Virus record (IMG/VR): IMGVR_UViG_3300006810_000306
Location: 1 to 27,074 of that record
Strand: one strand, 5' to 3'
DNA length: 27,074 nt
Source of the DNA: a virus
In this document: in pieces, positions 14,445 through 22,158 of the stretch
Layout: each line of letters begins with the position of its first letter
Position numbering within the stretch: the stretch's first letter is position 1
Program-made: the position numbers and the translations under genes
Notes under the pieces: generated by a model
The model's database searches: none
What the model was told of the DNA's origin: nothing
The model's input: only the letters and a program-made list of their open reading frames with translations

Positions 14445-17400
14445 TTATATTTTAAATCTTACTATAAAGTTAGATATTAAGGTTTTAATACCTCTACCAC
14501 CATTATCTGTAGCATATATGTTTACGTCTATGTTTTCATAGTTATATATAGAACCTCCTGAAGTAGCTAATACTACACTACCGCCATCTGTACCGCTGTC
14601 TCTTAAAAATAAACCTATACTTTCAATTTTACTAGCTAATTGATAACCTTGTCCATCATTTAAATCTACCTCTAATGTCCATTGTATCTCTTCAGTATTA
14701 CTATTTTGTGCAGTATTATTAACATTGCTACCGTTAGTGGCAGAACTTAAAGTTGTGCTTGTACTATTATTGTTAGCCCATGGTATAGAAGCTCCAGATA
14801 CGTTAGTTGGTGAAGGATCAAAAGCAAAAGCGTTATTTAAATAATATACGGTACTACCATCGTTAATAAAGTCTGTATTTTTAGCTGGAGCAACATTATC
14901 AATATATATAGTTATAGGTATTTCATAATTACTAGTTATTTGTTGTGTTCCAAAAGTAGCACCACTACTATTAGAAAGTGTATGATTTATTATAGCATTA
15001 AAAGTTATATAATTTAAATCATCATTACCACTGTTGTATCCAGGAAAATCACTATTAAGCTTTAATAATAATCTTTGTGATGCGTCAGTAGTTGAAAATA
15101 ATTCTAAAGTAATACCTGATCCAGCAACAGGTGTACCATCTCTATACAAAGGTGTTGTAATACCTGTCAAGTTATACACATCACTTGCTCCGTTGTAAGC
15201 TAATATATTAGCATTTTGATTTATTAAGTTTATAGTAGCTATAGTTGGTGTTGTGGTATAATCTACATTTTCCTGTACTTCCACTAATTTAACTATATCA
15301 TCCGTTCCAAAGAATAAAAAATTATTTGGTATTGATAATGTGTTTAAAACTAAATCATTTAAATCAGATATTAATCCAGCTGTACTAGTTTCATAGTATA
15401 TATCTATTTCAGATATAGTTGGAGTAGTCTCGTATACAGCAGGTACAAACTCAGCTTCAGATGGTGGCTTGGCTGTTTGAGAACTTTCACCTAAATTAAA
15501 ATGATTTTCTATAACAGCGGTTGGCGGATCTGTGTCTGCTTTGTATAGTCCATTATAACTACCTCTTTTATATAAAGCCTCAAAATTACCTATAGCTGTT
15601 ACTTTAGAAGTAATTGGCGATATACCTGGAAACACGGACATTGCTTCTGTGAGTGTTTGATATATAAGACCTGTTCCACTTGGAAACCTATCTGGATTTC
15701 TAGCAGCCCTAGGTATTAACTCTACATCACTAGTTGAATATTGAACTTGAACTGGGGTTGTTTCATTTAACGCAGGTGGAACTTTATTAGCATTGTCAGT
15801 TAGTAAAGTAGTTACATTTAATACGCCATCACTAGAATTAGTACTAAACACAGCATCTACAGTAGCAGTTGCAACAGCATTAGTAGTTAACTCAAACTGA
15901 GTGTAGTTTAATATATTATTTATATAATAAGTATTTGCACCTGCAACAACCTTCATGCCTTCTAGCAAAGGAAATGTTAAATATTCTATAGTACCTATAG
16001 GTGAAACAGTTACTAATTTACTACCTGAAGTGAATACACAATTTAAGTCAAAAGGTTTTATAACTGGTGTACCGTCAAGTAAACTTGGTAAATATACATT
16101 ATAATAATCTTGTTGAGTTTGTTTAACAACTACTTTGTAACTATTAAAACCTAATGGCTTGTCTTGCACATAAAAACTAACTGTGCTTCCGCTTGCTGGC
16201 ATATCATTAACAGAAATATTGGCGCCATCTAAACCTCTTAATAATACCAAGTTTGTACTACCTCCTAAAAACATATACACAAATAAAACAAAATTACCAG
16301 TTGCTCCACCTACAGTTTCTGTAAACTCTACCCTCATGCCAGGAGCTATATTATCTCCAAGCCCTCCAGCAGTTACACTTATATAGTCAAAAGATGTAGT
16401 ACCTATAGTAGTTGTTAAATAAGCTTCTTTATATAAGCCTGGATAACCAATTAAATTTGGTAATGACGAAGGTATAGTAGTTGTAAAAAGTATCTTTAAA
16501 GAATCACCAGGCCAGTCAACATAACCAGACTTAGGGTTTGGTTTGCTTAATATAGTAGCATTGCTAGTATTAGGCGAAGTTGCTGTTGTATTATATGGAT
16601 GATATATAGTTGATCCGCCAAAAGTTATAGGATTATCTTCAAATGTAGTATTTGTACTGCCAGTGCCTAAAGTGTAGTTAGCATCTAAAGTACTTGATAG
16701 TATTACATCAGAAGATCTACCATATCTGTCTTGTAGTATTAAACCTACTTGATAGTTTCTATTTTGTTTTAAACTATGATTAGGATATGAAACGTTAGAA
16801 TATTTATTAGGTAGTAAGTCTGAAGGAAAATCATTACCGCTGCTAGCTACTTTAGCTGTTTCAGTAGGTGTAAATTTTCTACTAGCACCTACTAAATAAT
16901 TTAAAGTATTAGGTGATGAATGTCTATCAAAATAATTACCTAGTATTACTCTATTACCGGCAGATGTCAACGTTTTAGCTCTTACAGGAACATTGTCATA
17001 TACCCTAGTTGTTTCAGCAGATCTTAATGTTTTAATAGGTTTTCTAGCGTCGTATGTATATGTAAGATTATTAGTAGAATTATTTATTATTAATGGATCA
17101 GTTGCTTCAATAGATTTTATTACATTTATATTTTGACTCATCGAGTCTTTATATAATATATCTATTTCAGAAACTTTTAAATTTTCTTTTAAAGTATTTA
17201 TAGCATACTCACATGGTATTCTAAGACCTATTTGAGTAACTTCATTTTCCATATGAGCTACTATAGTGTTTTGACCTGCTACTCTTTCTTGAGGTATATA
17301 AGCATTTTGATCACTACCTGTTGAATCTTGCTTTCCTATGTTTTTTAGGAAATAACCTTTTTGTTTAGGTATAAATACTTCTTGAGTAAATGGAGATATT

Positions 17401-18893
17401 AAAGAATACTCACCATCATCAAACTTAAATCTATAAGCAAACCTAACAAATTTATCTTTTAAATTATCTGGATCACCAGAGTAATTAGCGTCATAATATT
17501 TATTGGGATAATGTATTTTTACTCTATCACCTACTGCTAAATTTAGTTGTGTTGATATAAATTTTGGCCCGTCATAAGTTCCATTTTGTAAAGAAGTTAA
17601 TTCATATATTTTAAAGAACTGAGACGCTGCAGTAGTATCACTAGGATCTCTTGCTACATAGTATTTTCCTGGATCTAATTTAGGGTGCGTTACTCTACAA
17701 TAACATTTTTTATCAGCAGCTAGAGTGTTTTTTGTAAAATGATTATCTCTAAAAAAAGCTTCTGTTCCTATACCTGTAGCTGTACCAGTTGATGCTGATC
17801 TAGTGCCGTGTAAGTATAAAGCAGGAGCATAATCATAGTTACTACCTGAACTAGCTGAAGCATATTGGAAACCTTGACCAGTAGCTACAATTCCAGTTAA
17901 TTCTAATGTAGCTTGATGCTCTCTAAGCCAAGGTGAACTTACATCTTTTGAGTTTTCTTCTATAAATACTACATCCAAATTTTTAGCAGCAGCTTTTGAA
18001 GATTGTGGTGTACTAGCAGTACTTAAATCTCTATTAGGTACTACTAAAACTTCACCAGTAGAAACACCTTCTCTACTAGCATATTGTACAGTAAAATCCC
18101 AAGACTCATCACCTATTTGTAAAAAGCCTTTTAAACCAATATTACCAGATCCTTGAGTATTTTCTGTACCTAACATTTTTGATAACGTACTACCAACGGT
18201 AGCTGTAATAATAAACGCTGGGTACATAGTGTTAAACGCACCTACATAATACGCCCAGTTTGTAGTTACTAAAGCGGCAGCTGTTTGTAGAGTATTATTT
18301 AATTGTATAGGTTTACTAGGATAATATTTAGCTAAAGATACATGATCTTCGTTAAAGTAATATGATGGATTATTTTCAGCAGTTTCAACATTTATAACTC
18401 TAGGCTGATTTCTATTGTCTGTCCAGAACAATAAATTTTCTATCATTGTAGAATCAAGTATAGGGCTATTAGATGAAAAGTTTAAAAATCCACCTTGAAC
18501 TATAGTTAAAGTTGTCTCTGCTACAAGATCACACATGACTATAGTATTTCTTGTACCTAACGGATTATAATTGTTGATTTGATTTGAAGAGTTATCTTGA
18601 TAATTAGTTGTGAATACATATACTTTGTTAGTGTTTTCATTTACATACCAACCTATAATTTGAGATAAAAAGGCTTCATAATTAGATGTAGCACCTTCTC
18701 TTACATTAGGTATATTTAAAGAGTTTAATATTTTATTACCTAATATATTTTCTAATGCGCCCACATCATCAGACTCTGCTCTAGATACAGCAATGTTTTG
18801 CCCATCTCTATATTCATCAGGAGCCAATAATCTAGCATCTAAGTCTTTATTCATTTTAGACTTAGTAAATGTATGGTTAAATTTTCTTTGCAT
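14445..18893 (-). CDS. Tail stabilisation / tubular protein (P22 gp10 / T7 gp12-like), 1482 aa
   Basis: 1482 residues. The N-terminus MQRKFNHTFTKSKMNKDL continues DARLLAPDEYRDGQNIAVSRAESDDVGALENILGN, a recognisable start of the podoviral stabilisation/tail tubular B-type family common in marine phages. The block KDKFVRFAYRFKFDDGEYSLISPFTQ (about residue 485-510) is also characteristic. The remainder is Thr/Ser/Asn-rich beta structure, including YETTPTISEIDIYYETSTAGL near 1155-1180 and a C-terminal domain with Ig-like strand patterning. It is longer than T7 gp12 (about 794 aa) or P22 gp10 (about 472 aa), so extra C-terminal domains are probably fused. The first ATG is favoured because the family keeps the KFNHTFTK segment. 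It starts 4 bases after the 402-aa ring protein gene. It would sit below the connector as the tail nozzle. Confidence 0.8.
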   Translation of the reverse strand: MQRKFNHTFTKSKMNKDLDARLLAPDEYRDGQNIAVSRAESDDVGALENILGNKILNSLNIPNVREGATSNYEAFLSQIIGWYVNENTNKVYVFTTNYQDNSSNQINNYNPLGTRNTIVMCDLVAETTLTIVQGGFLNFSSNSPILDSTMIENLLFWTDNRNQPRVINVETAENNPSYYFNEDHVSLAKYYPSKPIQLNNTLQTAAALVTTNWAYYVGAFNTMYPAFIITATVGSTLSKMLGTENTQGSGNIGLKGFLQIGDESWDFTVQYASREGVSTGEVLVVPNRDLSTASTPQSSKAAAKNLDVVFIEENSKDVSSPWLREHQATLELTGIVATGQGFQYASASSGSNYDYAPALYLHGTRSASTGTATGIGTEAFFRDNHFTKNTLAADKKCYCRVTHPKLDPGKYYVARDPSDTTAASQFFKIYELTSLQNGTYDGPKFISTQLNLAVGDRVKIHYPNKYYDANYSGDPDNLKDKFVRFAYRFKFDDGEYSLISPFTQEVFIPKQKGYFLKNIGKQDSTGSDQNAYIPQERVAGQNTIVAHMENEVTQIGLRIPCEYAINTLKENLKVSEIDILYKDSMSQNINVIKSIEATDPLIINNSTNNLTYTYDARKPIKTLRSAETTRVYDNVPVRAKTLTSAGNRVILGNYFDRHSSPNTLNYLVGASRKFTPTETAKVASSGNDFPSDLLPNKYSNVSYPNHSLKQNRNYQVGLILQDRYGRSSDVILSSTLDANYTLGTGSTNTTFEDNPITFGGSTIYHPYNTTATSPNTSNATILSKPNPKSGYVDWPGDSLKILFTTTIPSSLPNLIGYPGLYKEAYLTTTIGTTSFDYISVTAGGLGDNIAPGMRVEFTETVGGATGNFVLFVYMFLGGSTNLVLLRGLDGANISVNDMPASGSTVSFYVQDKPLGFNSYKVVVKQTQQDYYNVYLPSLLDGTPVIKPFDLNCVFTSGSKLVTVSPIGTIEYLTFPLLEGMKVVAGANTYYINNILNYTQFELTTNAVATATVDAVFSTNSSDGVLNVTTLLTDNANKVPPALNETTPVQVQYSTSDVELIPRAARNPDRFPSGTGLIYQTLTEAMSVFPGISPITSKVTAIGNFEALYKRGSYNGLYKADTDPPTAVIENHFNLGESSQTAKPPSEAEFVPAVYETTPTISEIDIYYETSTAGLISDLNDLVLNTLSIPNNFLFFGTDDIVKLVEVQENVDYTTTPTIATINLINQNANILAYNGASDVYNLTGITTPLYRDGTPVAGSGITLELFSTTDASQRLLLKLNSDFPGYNSGNDDLNYITFNAIINHTLSNSSGATFGTQQITSNYEIPITIYIDNVAPAKNTDFINDGSTVYYLNNAFAFDPSPTNVSGASIPWANNNSTSTTLSSATNGSNVNNTAQNSNTEEIQWTLEVDLNDGQGYQLASKIESIGLFLRDSGTDGGSVVLATSGGSIYNYENIDVNIYATDNGGRGIKTLISNFIVRFKI

Positions 18894-18897
18894 TCAA

Positions 18898-20106
18898 TTA
18901 ATGTTTAATCCACTTAGATTGACCTCTTAATACTTGTGATAGCTCATCTAGTTTTAAGTTAGATAATCTTATTTTAGCGTTACGTGTTTTTACATAAGCA
19001 TCTCTTTTATAAAATTGTTTAGTTCCACCATCTACATCTCTACGAGAAACACATATATTGTACATTATCTTTGAATATAAGGCATCTTCTACAAACTTAG
19101 GTACTAGAGAGTTTAAATCATATGCTAAACCATCAGATATGTATTTTAACTCTATTACTTTATTAACTAAGTTACTACTAAAACTAAACGTTCCAGTTCT
19201 TTCATTTACACTAAACCATCCATTACGTTGGCTTATCTCAGGTATCAATCCATATCTTTGGCCATAGGCCATTTTCCACCACGTGTAATCATATACACCA
19301 CTAGTGTTATAAGCATCATAGTTACCTGTAATATCGTTATCGTTAGCATTTTTCCATCTGTCTTCTATTATAGACTGAGATGCTTCTAGGTTAGTATCGT
19401 AACTACTTTGTGTAGGTATACCTGTAGCACCATCAATTATTGGTAACTCAGTTGGATTACCACTTAAACCTTGTAGTGGATATAACGGGTGTAGTATACC
19501 GTTAGGATCAGCATAACATAAGTTTACGTAATTAACATAATCAATAGGTATAGGAACTGATAAACCTGTAGGCACAGTTAACTCTTGAGCTTTAAAAGCT
19601 TTCAATGTATCATACGATAATTCTTGCATAGCTCTTCTAGCATGAAACAATACTTGTGTTCTAGCTACTGTAGTTAGTATTTGTCCTTCACCTGTGTAAG
19701 CTACTAAAAAATTACTAACAATATCATTTAGTGTTAAGTTTCTATAACTACCCCAGTTGTCTCCTCTAGCTATGTCTGTTAATTGTATAAAAACAAAGTT
19801 AAAAGGAAAACCTGCAGTTCCAATTTGTATACCATTTTGAGTAGTGTCCCATACTATTACTTCATCAGCATCTATTAAATTACCAGGACCTGGTACATCT
19901 GTAGAATTAAAAAGTCCATGTACTTGGAAGTTACCAGTATCTCTAACTTGAGCACCACCTAAAGCGTCGTAATTACTTATAAGCGTAGTATTAAGCTCTG
20001 GAAAAGTATATATTTGATTAGCTACCGCTGGGACAGGACCAGCTTGTCCAGCGTAGTAATTTGAATCATTTTCTGTTAATGGAATTGTAGCTGCTGTTTT
20101 AGTCAT
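18898..20106 (-). CDS. Connector / ring protein (tail tubular A-like), 402 aa
   Basis: 402 residues. The central part (NDIVSNFLVAYTGEGQILTTVARTQVLFHARRAMQELSYDTLKAFKAQEL, about 125-175) is an alpha-helical head-tail connector segment, followed by VPTGLSVPIPIDYVNYVNLCYADPNGILHPLYPL. These patterns occur in head-tail adaptor or ring proteins of crAss-like and marine podoviruses. The C-terminus is helical and basic (KQFYKRDAYVKTRNAKIRLSNLKLDELSQVLRGQSKWIKH). It is flanked by the other connector candidate (6-base gap) and the 1482-aa tail protein (4-base gap), so the order portal side, connectors, nozzle is preserved. The first 120 residues (ALGGAQVRDTGNFQVHGLFNSTDV) look like a separate beta domain I do not recognise. 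Confidence 0.75.
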   Translation of the reverse strand: MTKTAATIPLTENDSNYYAGQAGPVPAVANQIYTFPELNTTLISNYDALGGAQVRDTGNFQVHGLFNSTDVPGPGNLIDADEVIVWDTTQNGIQIGTAGFPFNFVFIQLTDIARGDNWGSYRNLTLNDIVSNFLVAYTGEGQILTTVARTQVLFHARRAMQELSYDTLKAFKAQELTVPTGLSVPIPIDYVNYVNLCYADPNGILHPLYPLQGLSGNPTELPIIDGATGIPTQSSYDTNLEASQSIIEDRWKNANDNDITGNYDAYNTSGVYDYTWWKMAYGQRYGLIPEISQRNGWFSVNERTGTFSFSSNLVNKVIELKYISDGLAYDLNSLVPKFVEDALYSKIMYNICVSRRDVDGGTKQFYKRDAYVKTRNAKIRLSNLKLDELSQVLRGQSKWIKH

Positions 20107-20112
20107 AGTCTA

Positions 20113-20853
20113 TTAGCTTTGTTCTAGTTGGTCTTGAGCTGCTGATGCTTGAGCTGCAGCTTGTATTATTTCTGGATCTCTTATTATAACACCAGTGTAC
20201 ATTAATATTTTTGTAATTAACTCTGTTTGATCTACATCAGATATTTCAAAATTTGTTGAACCAGCAGAGTTGTATATATAAGCACCTACACTGTTAACTG
20301 TAAAAGCCCATACTGGATCTACAGGTTTTTTAACATATTCTACTGCGTAAGTTTTAGGCGCAACCCCTGTGGCTGCAGCTACAGTAGCAATACCTGGCAA
20401 TATGTTTAGTGTATTTCCCTCTATATAGCATATAGGATAATCTGAAGTGGGAGCTGTTAATTGAGAACGCCTTGCTTGTAAAAATAATTGGCGTGATAGT
20501 TTTTCTACTTGTACTGGAAGTTTAGCACTGTCAGTGAATTCTAACATGCCAAATCTATGCATATCTGCAGGTAAAGTAGTTTGGCCAAATTGACCTGACA
20601 AAGCTACAGTAACACTTGCGCTTGTTTCAAATGTAGCTATTTTTTCTTGTAGCAATTTAACACGATTAGCGTATTCAGTACTATTTTGAGGAGCTCTTAA
20701 TTGTTGATTTAAGTTTTCAAAATAACTTTCAAATATCTCTAATTGTACTTGTGTACCTACCTTGTTGAACTCATCAGGTGTTAAATAACCTCTTTGTTCT
20801 TTATTAAGAATAGCTAGCACAGTTGTATATACTGTGTTTACATTAATTGCCAT
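20113..20853 (-). CDS. Head-tail adaptor / ring protein (246 aa)
   Basis: I choose ATG 20853 (MAINVNTVYTTVLAILNKEQRG), giving 246 residues. An ATG 12 codons upstream (20889) is in frame, but that extension is encoded by the hairpin and T-tract of the terminator at 20866-20893, so it is almost certainly not translated. The N-terminal helical segment (VLAILNKEQRGYLTPDEFNKVGTQVQLEIFESYFENLN) is a pattern I recall from conserved structural proteins of marine podoviruses. The middle is beta-rich (TLPADMHRFGMLEF, DYPICYIEGNTLNILPG), and the C-terminus is helical (ELITKILMYTGVIIRDPEIIQAAAQASAAQDQLEQS). By position between the capsid genes and the 402-aa protein it is a connector component. Its exact place in the neck is unknown. 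Confidence 0.7.
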   Translation of the reverse strand: MAINVNTVYTTVLAILNKEQRGYLTPDEFNKVGTQVQLEIFESYFENLNQQLRAPQNSTEYANRVKLLQEKIATFETSASVTVALSGQFGQTTLPADMHRFGMLEFTDSAKLPVQVEKLSRQLFLQARRSQLTAPTSDYPICYIEGNTLNILPGIATVAAATGVAPKTYAVEYVKKPVDPVWAFTVNSVGAYIYNSAGSTNFEISDVDQTELITKILMYTGVIIRDPEIIQAAAQASAAQDQLEQS

Positions 20854-20865
20854 ATTTATATATTT

Positions 20866-20893
20866 AAAAAAAAGGGTGGCGTATACCACCCTT
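20866..20893 (-). terminator. Intrinsic terminator after the 266-aa gene
   Basis: A perfect 8-bp stem (20872-20879 with 20886-20893; AAGGGTGG/CCACCCTT) has a 6-base loop. On the minus strand it is followed by a run of eight T (complement of A 20866-20873). It lies between the stop of the 266-aa gene and the ATG of the 246-aa adaptor gene and would reduce or end transcription coming from the capsid genes. Confidence 0.9.
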
Positions 20894-20895
20894 AA

Positions 20896-20910
20896 TTATA
20901 ATCACTTGTT
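20896..20910. repeat. 15-bp intergenic repeat, copy 2
   Basis: Identical to 14419-14433. It overlaps the stop codon of the 266-aa gene and immediately precedes the terminator at 20866-20893 on the minus strand. Confidence 0.5.
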
Positions 20911-21709
20911 ATTTGAATTTTTTCTCTATTGATCTATAAACTTCTAAACCTTCATCAGTTTTAAACCAAGCGGCCATAGCTGAATAAGGGTTTTCATCAA
21001 AAGGAACATTCATTAATTTTCTATTATTACTTGCCCAAGTAAATGATCTGTTATCTGGGCTGAGAGCTATGATTTTTTCTTCAGCTGCTCTAATAGCAAA
21101 ATTTCGTAATTGTACGTTTTCATCTTCTGCTAAATCTATAAACAACGAAGGATTTTTCTTAGCAAATAATAATAAATCTCTTCTAAGTTCTTTAGATGAT
21201 AAACTAGAAACACTAGAACCAACCTCAACTCTTAATATAGCTTCAGCGTGATCTATGTCCATTTCGTAAGCCATATTCATAGCTTCTATTTCTATTTCTA
21301 ACATATCAAATTGATCTTCTGCTTCTACAATAGGATCAAACTTTTTAAACACTACATTGTTATGTGGGTGTTTTTCTAAGAACTCTTGTAAGTTTCTTTT
21401 TTCTTTAGGTACATATAAATGACCTTTTTCAAAGACAATATGCTTTAACGTTGTTTGACCTTTTTGTTCATCAACAAATATTGACTTTTGATTTGTAGCA
21501 TATCTTAATTCTCTTTCATAACCTAAGTCTGGATCAAACCAAACTAGTGGATACCTTAGAGAATGTCTACTAGGTAGTGTATAAGTTAAAGGTGTTTTAT
21601 TACCTACTAAGTAATAATTTCTATCTTTGTATTCCCAGTTATCTACTGGCTTTTTTTCTACAGGCGTAGCCTTCTTGGCTGGAGCCTTTTTTACTTTTGT
21701 TTCTTCCAT
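20909..21709 (-). CDS. Conserved phage structural protein of unknown function (266 aa)
   Basis: 266 residues. A short Lys/Ala/Pro-rich disordered start (MEETKVKKAPAKKATPVEKKP) precedes a conserved beta-containing domain (NYYLVGNKTPLTYTLPSRHSLRYPLVWFDPDLGYERELRYATNQKSIFVDEQKG), then an acidic helix (DPIVEAEDQFDMLEIEIEAMNMAYEMDIDHAEAILRVEVG) and the helical LSSKELRRDLLLFAKKNPSLFIDLAEDENVQLRNFAIRAAEEK. I recognise this combination from many marine phage genomes, where it lies near the capsid genes, but I know no function. The gene stands alone between two strong terminators (21732-21759 upstream, 20866-20893 downstream) and has the same TATATT-repeat leader as the scaffold gene, so it may be separately transcribed. 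Confidence 0.75.
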   Translation of the reverse strand: MEETKVKKAPAKKATPVEKKPVDNWEYKDRNYYLVGNKTPLTYTLPSRHSLRYPLVWFDPDLGYERELRYATNQKSIFVDEQKGQTTLKHIVFEKGHLYVPKEKRNLQEFLEKHPHNNVVFKKFDPIVEAEDQFDMLEIEIEAMNMAYEMDIDHAEAILRVEVGSSVSSLSSKELRRDLLLFAKKNPSLFIDLAEDENVQLRNFAIRAAEEKIIALSPDNRSFTWASNNRKLMNVPFDENPYSAMAAWFKTDEGLEVYRSIEKKFK

Positions 21710-21726
21710 AATATAATATAATATAA
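21710..21726 (-). promoter_or_regulatory. TATATT-repeat leader before 266-aa gene
   Basis: Seventeen bases immediately before the ATG read, on minus, TTATATTATATTATATT. The same 17 bases precede the ATG of the scaffold-position gene (24826-24842). No Shine-Dalgarno motif is present. It may act as an unstructured leader for SD-independent initiation or contain a TATAAT/TATATT-like -10 element. The function is inferred. Confidence 0.4.
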
Positions 21727-21731
21727 TAATT

Positions 21732-21759
21732 AAAAAAGACCCCGCCGAAGCGGGATCTT
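21732..21759 (-). terminator. Strong UUCG-tetraloop terminator after capsid genes
   Basis: On the minus strand a 10-bp stem (AAGATCCCGC/GCGGGGTCTT, one G-U wobble; 21750-21759 with 21736-21745) closes a C(TTCG)G tetraloop and is followed by TTTTTT. On plus the wobble becomes a mismatch, which supports minus orientation. It lies 15 bases after the stop of the 117-aa gene and marks the end of the portal-scaffold-capsid transcription unit, or a point where downstream expression is reduced. Confidence 0.92.
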
Positions 21760-21773
21760 AAATATAACCTTAA

Positions 21774-22127
21774 TTAAGTTAAAGCTGATGAAAGCTTTAA
21801 TGTAATAACCGGTGTAATTGTTCCTACTAGTATTCCAGTAGCTGTAACTTTTTGTTCAACAATTGGTCCAACTAAAGCTGGTCCGCTTGTTCCCATTGCA
21901 TTACCAAATGAACTTGCAAATAATTCTAAATATTCCGCCTCAGTCTTAGTGAAAGAGTTAGAACCGCCTTTAGTATAGACAATATTAGCTTTAGCTAATT
22001 TGCTTGATCCCATATCTAAAGCATATAGAACATCAATTGTAAGTGTGTTACTTGATATTACTGCTGTAAGTTGTAGTATACCTTCGGCTTGTACAACTTT
22101 ATTTGTAGTTAATTTTACTAAACCCAT
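21774..22127 (-). CDS. Small capsid-accessory candidate (117 aa)
   Basis: 117 residues, beta-rich with Val/Thr/Ser/Ala alternation (GILQLTAVISSNTLTIDVLYALD, EQKVTATGILVGTITPVITLKLSSALT) and a central helix (TKTEAEYLELFASSFGNAMG). It directly follows the major capsid gene (31-base gap) and precedes the strong terminator, so it is co-transcribed with the capsid protein and probably abundant. Genes at this place often encode decoration, head-fibre or auxiliary capsid proteins; that role is inferred from position and beta content. I recognise no family. Confidence 0.7.
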   Translation of the reverse strand: MGLVKLTTNKVVQAEGILQLTAVISSNTLTIDVLYALDMGSSKLAKANIVYTKGGSNSFTKTEAEYLELFASSFGNAMGTSGPALVGPIVEQKVTATGILVGTITPVITLKLSSALT

Positions 22128-22158
22128 AATTTCTATATTTTAAAATGTTAATAAATAA

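Noticed and set aside
20854-20889. N-terminal extension MVYATLFFKYIN of the adaptor gene
   Set aside because: It is encoded by the stem and T-tract of the terminator at 20866-20893; the conserved protein begins at ATG 20853.
21706-21730. AT pentanucleotide repeat as a microsatellite or replication origin
   Set aside because: It is short, begins immediately upstream of a start codon and recurs identically before another gene, so a leader or promoter role fits better.
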